A stretch of DNA of 64,000 bases from SKLM01 sp964514285 (GTDB taxonomy: Bacteria > Chloroflexota > Anaerolineae > B4-G1): contig CAZEQC010000005.1 in assembly GCA_964514285.1 (NCBI GenBank), positions 1 to 64,000 on the forward strand, read 5' to 3'. Below, piece after piece: positions 48,923-57,871 of the stretch (positions within the stretch are counted from its first letter, which is position 1; the number at the start of each line of letters is the position of its first letter). The notes beneath the pieces were generated by a model that saw only the letters and a list, made by a program, of their open reading frames with translations, was not told where the DNA came from and searched no databases. A program made the translations under genes and the position numbers.

Positions 48923-50500
48923 TTAGTAGCGCTGGCGTCTGGTAAGGAAGAAGAGCACCGCGATGGCTCCGGCCAGGATCAGCACCAGAACGCCCGCAAT
49001 TCTCGCCACATTGCTGAGGAGCGACCCCAGCACGTTGTCCCCTCCCGTCGCCGGTGTCTCCTCACCACCCGCCGGGTCGGTGTCGGTGTCAACGGGCTCT
49101 TGATCCACGTCCTCTGACCCCGCTGCGGCGGTGGTTCGGACGTTGCCAAACTGGAGGTCGAAGCTCGTCCCCGCTGCCAGCGCGACGTTCTGCTCGGGCA
49201 GGCCGGTCGGCTCGTAGCCTGCTGGCGCCTGCTGAATCACGCGGTAGGAATCAGGTTCCAGGCCTGTGAAGCAGTAGGGCTCGTTGACGCCGTCCGAGGT
49301 GTATTCTGCCACCACGCCCGAGGCGTTGGCCAGGGTGAACTCGACGTTGGGCAGGAGGCTCTCGGTGTCGGGGTCCCGGACCGTGTCGCCGTTGCGATCG
49401 TTGAAGGCAAGCACGCAGACTGAAGCTCCCCTAGTCTCGGGCGTCGGTGACGGCCCCGTCTCACCCTCCGATTGGGGAGTCGCTGTGGGCGGTTGTGGAA
49501 GCGGTGTGGCGGTTGGCGACTCGCTCGGGACCGAAACGACCAGTTCCTGGCCCACGCGGATTAGGTTGTTGCCCCCAATGGAACCGGCGTTGAGCTCCTG
49601 GAGCTTGTCCACGGCCACGTCATATCGGAGGGCGATGCTGCTCAAGGTCTCTCCGCTCTGGACCACGTGCACGATTGACCCATCCGGACGTGGGGTCGGG
49701 GTGGGAAGTGGGGTGGGGGAGGGCCCTGGCGTCGCCGTAGGTGGCGGTGGCGGTGGCGTCGAGGTCGGTGGGGTTGCCATGCCAAGCGGCTCCAACCGCA
49801 GGGCGTCCATGAAGATTCCGCTGTTGTCGAGTCCCCACTTAGAGGCATACTCGACGTAGACCGTCATTTCCGGGGCCGTGGCAACGAACGTGAACTGCAG
49901 CGTGTTGCGAGTGAGGAAGAAGTTCGACGTGTTTGTGGAATTGGCCCAGTTGCTGAAGTTGATGGCGGCGTCATCCTGCCAGTTGGCGCCCTTCGGCCCA
50001 GCCCCAAGCCGTACCTGAGCGGCGAAAGGGTCGCTTGGCGGGACCTTCTTGCCGTCCCATTCAAACGTATCCACGTAAACGGGCACCACGAAACGGTACT
50101 CGCGCCCGGCCTCCAGGCCGCTGACGTCCTGCGATATGCCTGCGTGAATAGGAGACTTGGCCCAGAATATCTTCAACGTGTAACTACCGTCCCAGAAGAA
50201 GAGTGAGTGCTCGTCCGGTGGGACCTGGGTCCTCGGCAGGACGCGGCTTTCCGGGCGGGCGGTGACGTTGGCGGCGTCACCCATCTCCTCGCCCTCTGTC
50301 CAGTTCAAGTTCCAGTGATTGGGACACTGCTGGGTGCTGCTGACGTCATACCAGCCTTGCTCAAAACCTCCATTCTTGAGAAGGTTCTGTTCCTGGGCTT
50401 GAACCTGCTGTGGAGCCGCAGAGAGCACGACTGTTACGACGATGTTCAGGACTAAGACCGCTCTTAGAATAGGACAAACGCTCTTCTTTACCACCTTCAT
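48923..50500 (-). CDS. Secreted cell-surface protein: beta-sandwich, LysM, SdrD B-like repeat, C-terminal anchor
   Basis: The 525-residue protein has a signal peptide (ILRAVLVLNIVVTVVLSAA, cleavage after QAQ), a carbohydrate-binding-like N-terminal region (LLKNGGFEQGWYDVSSTQQ to about residue 235), a Pro/Thr-rich linker, a LysM module (HVVQSGETLSSIALRYDVAV), a second linker, and an SdrD B-like repeat (VLAFNDRNGDTVRDPDTESL). The tail has ETPATGGDN, a hydrophobic helix (VLVLILAGAIAVLFFL) and TRRQRY, resembling a sortase signal. AGGAGG abuts the ATG at 50500; GTG two codons later is better spaced and may be the real start. Confidence 0.85.
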   Translation of the reverse strand: MKVVKKSVCPILRAVLVLNIVVTVVLSAAPQQVQAQEQNLLKNGGFEQGWYDVSSTQQCPNHWNLNWTEGEEMGDAANVTARPESRVLPRTQVPPDEHSLFFWDGSYTLKIFWAKSPIHAGISQDVSGLEAGREYRFVVPVYVDTFEWDGKKVPPSDPFAAQVRLGAGPKGANWQDDAAINFSNWANSTNTSNFFLTRNTLQFTFVATAPEMTVYVEYASKWGLDNSGIFMDALRLEPLGMATPPTSTPPPPPPTATPGPSPTPLPTPTPRPDGSIVHVVQSGETLSSIALRYDVAVDKLQELNAGSIGGNNLIRVGQELVVSVPSESPTATPLPQPPTATPQSEGETGPSPTPETRGASVCVLAFNDRNGDTVRDPDTESLLPNVEFTLANASGVVAEYTSDGVNEPYCFTGLEPDSYRVIQQAPAGYEPTGLPEQNVALAAGTSFDLQFGNVRTTAAAGSEDVDQEPVDTDTDPAGGEETPATGGDNVLGSLLSNVARIAGVLVLILAGAIAVLFFLTRRQRY

Positions 50501-50671
50501 CCTCCTCGATCCATCGACTTTCTCTGGGATATCCTCAATGGGATTGGTTTAACGTTGCAAGCTTGCGACGATGCTCAGGGGACGACCAGCGCTATTGAGC
50601 TCCAACGCCCCAGCCTATGTTTCGACCGGGCAGTGATTTTAGCACATTTGACCAAAAGCACAAAGCCCGGT

Positions 50672-52117
50672 CTAAGTCTGACTCGTCAACCGATTGTTCG
50701 CCCAACTGACGCCCAGCCCCACCACGATGATGCCCCCCTCCAACAGCCAAAGCAGAGGAAGATTGCCAATGTTGCGAAAGACCTGGCTCAGCAAGTAAAC
50801 CCAGTTCGAAGGCTTGGCGATCATGGGGCTGAGTTGGGAAAGGTCCAACTGGTAATTGTAAGAGAAACCGATATGCAGGAAGATGTTGCGCACGGAGAGG
50901 AAGAAAGCTCCATACAGGGCGAGATAGGTGATGGCTCGCCAGGCGGAGTCGAAAGCCTCTCCCACAATCCTTTCGGCCCAGAACGCCAGGGGTATGCACC
51001 AAAGGGCCAGGAAAGGCGTCAGGTAGCGTCCATCGGCAGTGAAACCGTGGAACGTGCGGTGCTTGGCGAAGAGGATTTGATAGGCCAGGAACAGTCCAAG
51101 CGTGAGAATGGTATCACGCCTGGACTGACGGACGTACGATCCGATGCCAAGAACCGACAGCAGGAGGGCGGGTGAGAGTAGGAACACCCCCTGGTTGTAG
51201 CAGGTTGGGTCGCACCATCCTCCGCCTTCCCCCCAGATGAGCATGGCGCGCAGGCCCTGACCCAGAGGGAAGCTGAAGGTCTCTCGCAACTGTCCAGCCC
51301 AGGGGTAGTTGATGGCGTAGTCATAGGACAGGGTGAGGGGTCCACCGAAGTTGACGGTGTTGTAGAAAGCCAGGAACCCGGCCGGCAGAAGGCCCCCGGC
51401 GACGAAGAGGGCTATAGACGTCAGCCTATTGGCGGATGGGGCTGGTTTGGCGGCGAGCAAGAGGTAGAGCCCGATAGCAGCGACGAGCACGGCGTTAGAG
51501 TATTCAACGAGAACGGCGTAACCAACGAGGAAACCCAGCACCACGGGGATGGTCCAGTGGGGCTTCGATACCCGAGCGATGCGGATCACGAGGTAGATCG
51601 ACGTCATCACCAATAGCGCTGAGGGGGCGTGTGAGAAGAGCACGCTGCTGTACTTCCAGTGCGTTGTACCCAGGCCAAAGACCAGGCTCGCTGTGAGGCT
51701 GCTGAAGATGGACAGGTTCAAGTCTCGAAGCAACACGTAGAGAACGAGAACGGCTCCCGCTCCAGCCCATGCCGGAACCAGCATCACGTAAGGCAGGCGT
51801 GGGTTCTCGGGGTCGTGGCGCGATGCCATCGGCGCCGGAGGGGAAGGGAGCCACCCTGCCGCCTTATAGAAGGCACTGGCGATCAGAGCTGTGCCGGGCG
51901 GTCGATCGCTGAAGAGCAGGCCCTCTCGGCGGGCGATGTCGTTTCCCTCGGCGTACTGGTCGTAGCTCTCGATGGTGAACCGCCCTTCCTCCGCCAAGGC
52001 TCGTGTCAACGCGTAGTGGCTCCCATCGTTGCTGCAGGTGATGCCCGACGCAGTGGCAAAGTAGACCGAAGAGAGGATGATGAAGAGCGTTATGCAGACG
52101 ACGCGATCGGTTTGCAT
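50672..52117 (-). CDS. Multi-pass membrane protein, GT39-like glycosyltransferase
   Basis: The 481-residue protein has roughly ten membrane segments. The first extracytoplasmic loop (SNDGSHYALTRALAEEGRFT) carries an Asp in the position of the catalytic Asp of GT-C enzymes, followed by the family-like LLFSDRPPGTALIASAFYKAAGW. The core FGLGTTHWKYSSVLFSHAPSA and late YLTPFLALWCIPLAFWAER match membrane mannosyl/arabinosyltransferase-type proteins. The substrate is unknown. It starts seven bases after the stop of the 675-residue GT39 gene, so they share an operon. The gap downstream, 50501-50671, is unremarkable. Confidence 0.78.
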   Translation of the reverse strand: MQTDRVVCITLFIILSSVYFATASGITCSNDGSHYALTRALAEEGRFTIESYDQYAEGNDIARREGLLFSDRPPGTALIASAFYKAAGWLPSPPAPMASRHDPENPRLPYVMLVPAWAGAGAVLVLYVLLRDLNLSIFSSLTASLVFGLGTTHWKYSSVLFSHAPSALLVMTSIYLVIRIARVSKPHWTIPVVLGFLVGYAVLVEYSNAVLVAAIGLYLLLAAKPAPSANRLTSIALFVAGGLLPAGFLAFYNTVNFGGPLTLSYDYAINYPWAGQLRETFSFPLGQGLRAMLIWGEGGGWCDPTCYNQGVFLLSPALLLSVLGIGSYVRQSRRDTILTLGLFLAYQILFAKHRTFHGFTADGRYLTPFLALWCIPLAFWAERIVGEAFDSAWRAITYLALYGAFFLSVRNIFLHIGFSYNYQLDLSQLSPMIAKPSNWVYLLSQVFRNIGNLPLLWLLEGGIIVVGLGVSWANNRLTSQT

Positions 52118-52124
52118 GTTGGTC

Positions 52125-54152
52125 TCACTCGGCTACAGGCACGATGAGCATATCCCTCGGCGACGCTCCCAAGGGCTTGGTGATTGGCAGACGCTCCAAG
52201 CTGGGCCAGGCGTACAATCCCACGGCTATCCGTGGCTCGCGCACTGTACGTGCCGGGAGCTCCAGCGTGCGGACGTCGATCACCACGTCTCCGGGATGCC
52301 ACCAGTGGGTCGGATAGTAATCCCCCCCAGGTGGTGCATCATCTTGAACGATCACTCGCTCTCCGTGGCATTCATCGTCGCAGACCGCAACAAAGGCCGT
52401 GTAGGTCGTCTCGAGGTTTGCCCGTGCCCGCCATAGGAGGCGCACCTGCCAGGTACGACCTTCCATCTCGACGCTCACGTCGGTGAGCTCAATGGATTGA
52501 CCAAAGCGGGCGAGGGACGATGAGGGCTGTTCCTGGAGCGGCTCGATCTGGTACGACGCATAGGCGGGATAGGCTTCCTTCTCCAGATCGCCACGCGTCA
52601 GGGGACCGGCGTGCACATCGACCTGCGCGGGATGCGGGAGCGCCGCCAGATAAGGTTGTAGGTCATCATAGGGCCACAGCAGGAGCAGTGTCTGGCCGTG
52701 GGAGGGTATAGAGGGTGGGGCGTTCGGCTGGAACGTGGTCAAAACTGGCTCCTGAGGCACCAGAAACGAGAGCCCTTTCCACGCCTGCCAAAGTCGCACA
52801 TCCAGGGAGACGTGTCGTTCCGGGTCGGGATGATGTCTCGAAGCAACGATGCCTCGTCCGTCCCATCCGGTACCGGTGAAGCGGTTGATCTCAGCAGCCA
52901 ACTCGGTCGCTGCTGCCTCGAAGGCGTAGCTGGCTTCGGGACTGGAACCGTAGCGGAAGAAGTAATCGCGAACGGTGGCGCCCAGGCTGAGAGCCATAAT
53001 CAGGCAAACTGCGATCGAGCCCCATATCTGTCGGTCCAGGTGGGCTGACGCCCGCTGGAGCGTCTCCAGCCCCAGGGCTGGCAGGACGACCAGAGGCGGC
53101 AGCACAGCGACGGCGCGAAGGAAGTGCGGGGCATCGGCGGCGGCCAGGGTGGGCACCAGCATGGTCGTCACCCAGATCAGAAGCAGAGCAGAGCCGGTGT
53201 CCCGCCGTCTGGCTCGGGCTGCTGCCTGTGCCGTTCCCAGGATCATCGCCCCGCCCATCAGGGGGGTGAAGATGGGACGCCCAGGGACGTTGTGGCGGGC
53301 GATGGTATCCCCTCGCACGAAGAACATCCCCAGTGTGTGGATCAGGTGTCGTCCTAGGGTGCCCCAGAGATCGCCTTGATGAACCGCTGGATTGAGCACC
53401 GAGACCTGGTTAGGTCGTCCTATGATGACATCCCAGTGACGGGCGGCGTAAGTGCCCAGCGGGATCAAGGTGACGATCGCTCCAATGCCGAAGTAGAGCG
53501 CGCCGGGCCAGAGGCGGTCGGCCTCTCCGGTGACCAGCAGGTACGCCCCAAACACAAGCAGGGCGAGCGGCGTCAAACGAGCCGCCGTGTAGGTGTAGAA
53601 GACGACGCCGTAGAGCGTGCCCGCCAGCAGCCAGCTGTGTGGCTCGCGGGACCGAAGGGCCCGAGCCCCGGACCAGAGCATAGCCGCAATCGCCAGCGGA
53701 AGCGTCACGGCACGGAAGCCAATCCGGCTGAGTTGGACGTGCCAGAGGGTTGTTGAGAGGATCGCGGCGCTCAGCAGCGCCGTGCCGCGGTTGAACCAGG
53801 CGTTGGTCATAGCGTAAGTGGCAGGAATCGTCAGAGTCCCACAGATGGCCGCTGCCATCCGCACTGCGACTGGCGTCCGTCCCAGAATACCTATGGTGGT
53901 GGCGATGAGATAGAGAAAGAGGGGCTCGCGGCCATGGTTGGCTGCGAAGTAGATGGGGTAGTTCCCTTTGAGAACCTGCAACGCATCCAACCCATTGAAG
54001 GCTTCATCGTGATAGAGCCCTGGAGGTACGTCACCTAAACTGAGAAAACGAAGGGTTCCCGCCAGCGCCGTCAAAATCACGATTGGGGCCCATCGTTGGC
54101 CATAGCGACGCCAACGGCTTGATGAGGTCTCGCCTTCTGCTCTATTCGTCAA
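52125..54152 (-). CDS. GT39-like membrane glycosyltransferase with C-terminal beta domain
   Basis: The 675-residue protein opens with a transmembrane helix and LSLGDVPPGLYHDEAFNGLD, the typical GT-C first loop with the catalytic DEA, then FAANHGREPLFLYLIATTIG and further helices to about residue 390. The last 250 residues are soluble, with a beta-sandwich region similar to the arm of the 1217-residue neighbour. It probably moves a sugar from a lipid-linked donor to a protein or glycan outside the membrane. The start is TTG 54152: a consensus promoter places transcription within a few bases of it, so translation may be leaderless. Confidence 0.85.
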   Translation of the reverse strand: MTNRAEGETSSSRWRRYGQRWAPIVILTALAGTLRFLSLGDVPPGLYHDEAFNGLDALQVLKGNYPIYFAANHGREPLFLYLIATTIGILGRTPVAVRMAAAICGTLTIPATYAMTNAWFNRGTALLSAAILSTTLWHVQLSRIGFRAVTLPLAIAAMLWSGARALRSREPHSWLLAGTLYGVVFYTYTAARLTPLALLVFGAYLLVTGEADRLWPGALYFGIGAIVTLIPLGTYAARHWDVIIGRPNQVSVLNPAVHQGDLWGTLGRHLIHTLGMFFVRGDTIARHNVPGRPIFTPLMGGAMILGTAQAAARARRRDTGSALLLIWVTTMLVPTLAAADAPHFLRAVAVLPPLVVLPALGLETLQRASAHLDRQIWGSIAVCLIMALSLGATVRDYFFRYGSSPEASYAFEAAATELAAEINRFTGTGWDGRGIVASRHHPDPERHVSLDVRLWQAWKGLSFLVPQEPVLTTFQPNAPPSIPSHGQTLLLLWPYDDLQPYLAALPHPAQVDVHAGPLTRGDLEKEAYPAYASYQIEPLQEQPSSSLARFGQSIELTDVSVEMEGRTWQVRLLWRARANLETTYTAFVAVCDDECHGERVIVQDDAPPGGDYYPTHWWHPGDVVIDVRTLELPARTVREPRIAVGLYAWPSLERLPITKPLGASPRDMLIVPVAE

Positions 54153-54161
54153 AGCGACGGC

Positions 54162-54189
54162 ATTATAGCACGCCGAAGGGACGTGTCAA
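54162..54189 (-). promoter_or_regulatory. Consensus promoter of the GT39 operon
   Basis: On the minus strand: perfect TTGACA (54184-54189), 16-base spacer, perfect TATAAT (54162-54167) with an extended TGn (TGC). The predicted start near 54155 is only a few bases before the TTG start codon at 54152. The whole divergent gap, 54153-54543, holds this, the promoter below and no other gene I can support. Confidence 0.85.
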
Positions 54190-54340
54190 ACGCTCATGAC
54201 GGATGATGCGCTACCCCTTCGCTTCGCTGAGTTTGCCGGGCTGCGGGCCCCTCCTTCTTCCCCTCGATGGCTGCAGCCGGCGGGAGAGGCAGATGCACGA
54301 TCCTTCACGACTACTTTGCAGAGGGAGTGATAGCTTGCGT

Positions 54341-54369
54341 TTGCAATTTAACTGTACTAGTGGTAGAAT
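54341..54369 (+). promoter_or_regulatory. Promoter of the RpiR-family gene
   Basis: TTGCAA (54341-54346), 17-base spacer, TAGAAT (54364-54369) with an extended TGn (TGG). It leaves a leader of about 170 bases before the ATG at 54544. Confidence 0.75.
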
Positions 54370-54543
54370 GGGCGCAATATGCAAGGGGCGCTCAACGCTT
54401 CCTGAACCTACCATCGTGTTTGTACACGGGCTTGACTGCCAGATGGCGTCTGGTGCGTCCGGCGAGTGATCGCGGCGAGCGCGGCTCAGAGGGAAAGGGT
54501 CTTGACGCTTTCCTATGTTTACAGTCTAGAAGGAGATCTGGCG

Positions 54544-55422
54544 ATGTTTCGCGAGAAGATGCAAGAGAAGTACGATGAACTGACACCCAGTTTCCGTAAG
54601 CTGGCTGATTTCGTGTTGCAGAACCAGCTCGACGCTGCCTTCATGACCGCTACCGAGCTAGCCAATCGTCTGAACGTCGATGCTGCTACCGTTGTCCGCT
54701 TCGCTCAGGAGCTCGGGTACACAGGGTTTCGGGAGTTGAGCAAGGAGATACAGCAGGTTGTGCGGTCGGAGCTCAAGGCCTCCTACACCGCTGATTTGGA
54801 CGCTGACGAGGACCTCCAGCTCTTCCGCAGCCTCCTCGGCAATGAGAAGCATAATCTGGAGCTTGCCCAGGATCGCTTGTCCGAGCAGGTTGACACGCTG
54901 ATTCCAGCCCTCCTCGACGCTGGTCAGATCTGGGTCGTGGGACAGGGCCTCTGTGTCCATTTGGCCGGCCTGTGCGCCGGCGCTCTACGAGAGATAGGGC
55001 TGCCGGCTGTGAGTATTGCGACCGATCCGCTGGAGGCAGCGACTAATCTGAAGGGCGTTGGTGAGGACGACCTCATTCTTGGGTTCTCTCTCACCGGGAT
55101 GGACCTGGATACGGCCAACGTGGTCCGCTTCGCTCGGGAACGAGAAGCTATGACGTTTGTGTTCAGCGCCTCATCGGTTGCGGCGGCCGCCTTGGAGGCC
55201 GAGACGTCCATCATATGCCCTGGGCCGACCCAGACGGACGTTCCGTCATTTACTGGCCTGGCCGCGATGATCGTCGTGACCGTTGCAGCCTTCGCCGCTC
55301 GCTACCCGGAGGAGGTAGAGGCGATGACGGAAGCGGTGCGGCGCAGCTACCAGGATTTGCTGGAGATGGAGGTGGAAAGCGCTTCGGACCTGGACATTGA
55401 GGACCTGTGGCGTCAGTTCTAG
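54544..55422 (+). CDS. RpiR/MurR-family transcriptional regulator (HTH plus SIS domain)
   Basis: The 292-residue protein has an N-terminal HTH_6 domain (LTPSFRKLADFVLQNQLDAA, ELANRLNVDAATVVRFAQEL, GYTGFRELSKEIQ) and a C-terminal SIS sugar-phosphate-binding domain (IWVVGQGLCVHLAGLCAGAL, DLILGFSLTGMDLDTANV). Such proteins respond to phosphosugars. ATG 54544 follows AAGGAG by about nine bases; the reading frame extends upstream but without conservation. The neighbours offer no clear operon, so its regulon is unknown; the adjacent exporter and glycosyltransferases are possible targets. Confidence 0.9.
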   Translation: MFREKMQEKYDELTPSFRKLADFVLQNQLDAAFMTATELANRLNVDAATVVRFAQELGYTGFRELSKEIQQVVRSELKASYTADLDADEDLQLFRSLLGNEKHNLELAQDRLSEQVDTLIPALLDAGQIWVVGQGLCVHLAGLCAGALREIGLPAVSIATDPLEAATNLKGVGEDDLILGFSLTGMDLDTANVVRFAREREAMTFVFSASSVAAAALEAETSIICPGPTQTDVPSFTGLAAMIVVTVAAFAARYPEEVEAMTEAVRRSYQDLLEMEVESASDLDIEDLWRQF

Positions 55423-55478
55423 GCCGCTGAAGGCACGGTGGGTTGGAGTACATAGAACTCGGGCGTCAAGCTCGTCAA

Positions 55479-55505
55479 GGCCCGGTGTGAGCCGGGTCTT
55501 TCTCT
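55479..55505 (+). terminator. Terminator after the RpiR-family gene
   Basis: CCCGG (55481-55485) pairs with CCGGG (55492-55496) around TGTGAG, followed by TCTTTCTCTT. Confidence 0.75.
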
Positions 55506-55638
55506 TGCGTCTGACGTTAGATGATCGCTGTCAAGAGAATGGCGGGCGCAAGGAAGCCGCAAGCCATCTACCTGTCCAGCATGTGGAGAGACGGTGGCCT
55601 GACCTATTCGTCAGATGATGGAACGAGAGGAAAGCGAC

Positions 55639-56529
55639 ATGGTTATTCTCGTGGAGGATCTGGTCAAGCATTACGACGACGTGGTTGCCGTCGATCAGCT
55701 TTCGTTTGAGGTGGAGCAAGGTGAGCTATTCGGGCTTCTTGGCCCCAATGGAGCTGGGAAGACGACGACCATCCGAATCATGATGGACATCCTGCAGCCC
55801 GATGCCGGGCGTGTGAGTATTCTGGGGCAGCGTCCAGCGGAGGCCAAGGAGCGCGTCGGCTATCTGCCTGAGGAAAGGGGGCTGTATCGCGATATCAAGG
55901 TGCTCGACACGCTGGTGTATCTGGCCGAGCTGAAGGGGATGTCGCGCACAGACGCCAGAGCTCGGGGAGAGGGCCTGCTCGAGAGAGTTCGTTTGGAGGA
56001 CTGGGCTGATCGCAAAGTGAAGGACCTGAGCCGAGGAATGCAGCAGCGGCTCCAATTCATCGCCAGCCTGGTGCACGATCCGGACTTGCTCATTCTTGAC
56101 GAGCCCTTCCAGGGACTGGATCCGGTCAATACCGAGCGACTTAAGGAATTCACCGACGATATGCGTGGGGCAGGAAAGACGATTGTGCTGAGTACGCACC
56201 AGATGAATCTGGTCGAGGCCCTTTGCGACCGTATCCTCCTGATCAACAGAGGGCGTGCGGTCCTGTACGGCCATCTGGATCGGATCAAAGAGCAGAATGC
56301 TCCCAACACGGTTCGTCTGCGTGCTGACAGGGTGCCCGATGAGTTGCCAGGGGTCGTGTCCAAAGAGCTGGATGATGGTGCCTGCCACCTTACCCTCGAC
56401 GAAGGGACCGATCCGCAGGAGGTCCTCCGAGATTTGGTGGAGCGAGGGGTTCAGGTACGAGAATTCGAGGTAGCACCGGTGCCCCTGGAGGATATCTTTG
56501 TCGACGTCGTCGGAGGAGAGGAGGTCTAG
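55639..56529 (+). CDS. ABC-2-type exporter ATP-binding protein (NatA-like)
   Basis: The 296-residue ATPase shows Walker A GLLGPNGAGKTTTIRIMM, the Q-loop region YLPEERGLYRDIKVLDTLVY, the ABC signature LSRGMQQRLQFIASL, Walker B LLILDEPFQGLDP and the H-loop LSTHQMNLVEALCD. The C-terminal 80 residues belong to the DUF4162-like extension common to NatA-type transporters. ATG 55639 follows GAGAGGA. The permease starts three bases after its stop. The sodium specificity of NatA is not implied; the substrate is unknown. Confidence 0.94.
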   Translation: MVILVEDLVKHYDDVVAVDQLSFEVEQGELFGLLGPNGAGKTTTIRIMMDILQPDAGRVSILGQRPAEAKERVGYLPEERGLYRDIKVLDTLVYLAELKGMSRTDARARGEGLLERVRLEDWADRKVKDLSRGMQQRLQFIASLVHDPDLLILDEPFQGLDPVNTERLKEFTDDMRGAGKTIVLSTHQMNLVEALCDRILLINRGRAVLYGHLDRIKEQNAPNTVRLRADRVPDELPGVVSKELDDGACHLTLDEGTDPQEVLRDLVERGVQVREFEVAPVPLEDIFVDVVGGEEV

Positions 56530-56532
56530 GCG

Positions 56533-57786
56533 ATGGATTGGCGCAAGATCTTGGTGATTGCCCGTCACGAGTACCTGACCAACGTGAAGCGACTGGGCTT
56601 CATCATAATGACCGGTATCGTGCCGGCGCTTGGCGCCGTGGGATTGTTGTTAGCCACCATCCTTGGAGGAGAGGCCCGTCAGATTGGCGACTTTCTGGCC
56701 CAACAGTTTATGGGTGAGGAGAGACCATCGGGCGTCGTCGACCAGTCGGGTCTCTTCTCCTCAATACAGCCCGATTACGAGAAGAGCTTTGTCCTCTATC
56801 AGAGCGAGGAAGCAGCAACAGAGGCCCTTGAGGCGGACGAGATCTCGGACGCCCTGTTGATCCCGGAGGACTACGTGGAGACGGGAAAGGTCATCGTGCT
56901 GACTCGGGGGAGCGGGTTCGGGGCGGCGGAGGTGAGCGACTCGTCCAGGGTGCGAGCGTTCTTCGTCGATCACTTGTTGGACGGTCGCGTCGATTCGGAG
57001 ATCCGCGAACGGGCAGCCAGTCCGCTGAGGACGGAGGCGAAGGTGATATCGAAGGGGAGGACGCGCGGCGAGGGACCTTTGAGTTTCGTGTTTACCTTCG
57101 TTATCCCCTATGCGCTGTCTTTCTTCCTTATCATGACAATCTTCGTCTCATCGGGTTATCTCCTGCGCAGCGTCGCGGAGGAGAAGGAGACGCGCGTGGT
57201 TGAGCTGATCATCTCGTCGGTTCGGCCCATGGAGCTTATGGCGGGCAAGGTCGTCGGCCTAGGGGCTCTGGGGCTGACCCAGGTGCTGATCTGGTTGATC
57301 AGTGCGGTGGCATTCAGCGGGGGGTTGGTTGCCCTGATGGCAGCTGCCGGAGCGGTTCTGATACCCACTCGGATTATGATTCTCGGCGTCCTCTATTACG
57401 TGCTCGGCTATACGCTCTACGCGATCCTGATGGCCGGCATTGGTGCCTTGGGAACCACGATGCAGGAGAGCCAGCAGCTGGCTGGGTTCTTCTCCTTCTT
57501 CGCTGCCATCCCGTATATGTTGAGTGGGTTTCTTTTTGTGAATCCCAACGCCCTGGTGGCGCGAGTGTTGAGTTTCTTTCCCCTGACCGCCCCAACGATG
57601 ATGATGCTGAGGCTTCCTTTGGCGGAGGTGCCGTGGGTCGATGTGGTCGGCAGTGTGACCGTGCTGCTGGTCTCTCTTCCGGCGGCCCTGTGGATCGGGG
57701 CAAAGCTGTTCCGCGTTGGGTTGCTGATCTACGGAAAGCGCCCCACGCTACGGGAGATCTGGGGCATCCTGACGAGCGGGGGATAG
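56533..57786 (+). CDS. ABC-2-type exporter permease (NatB-like)
   Basis: The 417-residue permease has one N-terminal helix (LGFIIMTGIVPALGAVGLLL), a 160-residue extracytoplasmic domain (with GVVDQSGLF, LIPEDYVETGKVIVL), then five helices, the first in PYALSFFLIMTIFVSSGYLL; the conserved coupling segment EEKETRVVELIISSVRPMEL follows. It is paired with the ATPase immediately upstream. It probably moves a small hydrophobic molecule or ion. A stem-loop lies between its end and the convergent hisS. Confidence 0.93.
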   Translation: MDWRKILVIARHEYLTNVKRLGFIIMTGIVPALGAVGLLLATILGGEARQIGDFLAQQFMGEERPSGVVDQSGLFSSIQPDYEKSFVLYQSEEAATEALEADEISDALLIPEDYVETGKVIVLTRGSGFGAAEVSDSSRVRAFFVDHLLDGRVDSEIRERAASPLRTEAKVISKGRTRGEGPLSFVFTFVIPYALSFFLIMTIFVSSGYLLRSVAEEKETRVVELIISSVRPMELMAGKVVGLGALGLTQVLIWLISAVAFSGGLVALMAAAGAVLIPTRIMILGVLYYVLGYTLYAILMAGIGALGTTMQESQQLAGFFSFFAAIPYMLSGFLFVNPNALVARVLSFFPLTAPTMMMLRLPLAEVPWVDVVGSVTVLLVSLPAALWIGAKLFRVGLLIYGKRPTLREIWGILTSGG

Positions 57787-57809
57787 ACCGAGGGAAGACT
57801 GCCGATCCA

Positions 57810-57869
57810 GGCGACGAGCGTCTGTCGCTCTTCCACCCAATCTTGAAGGGTAGAAGAGCGATTGTCGCC
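57810..57869. terminator. Stem-loop between converging natB-like and hisS genes
   Basis: Outer arms GGCGAC / GTCGCC and inner arms CGCTCTTC (57826-57833) / GAAGAGCG (57853-57860), with a further ACCC / GGGT near the loop. It serves both strands but lacks a U tract. Confidence 0.55.
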
Positions 57870-57871
57870 CT

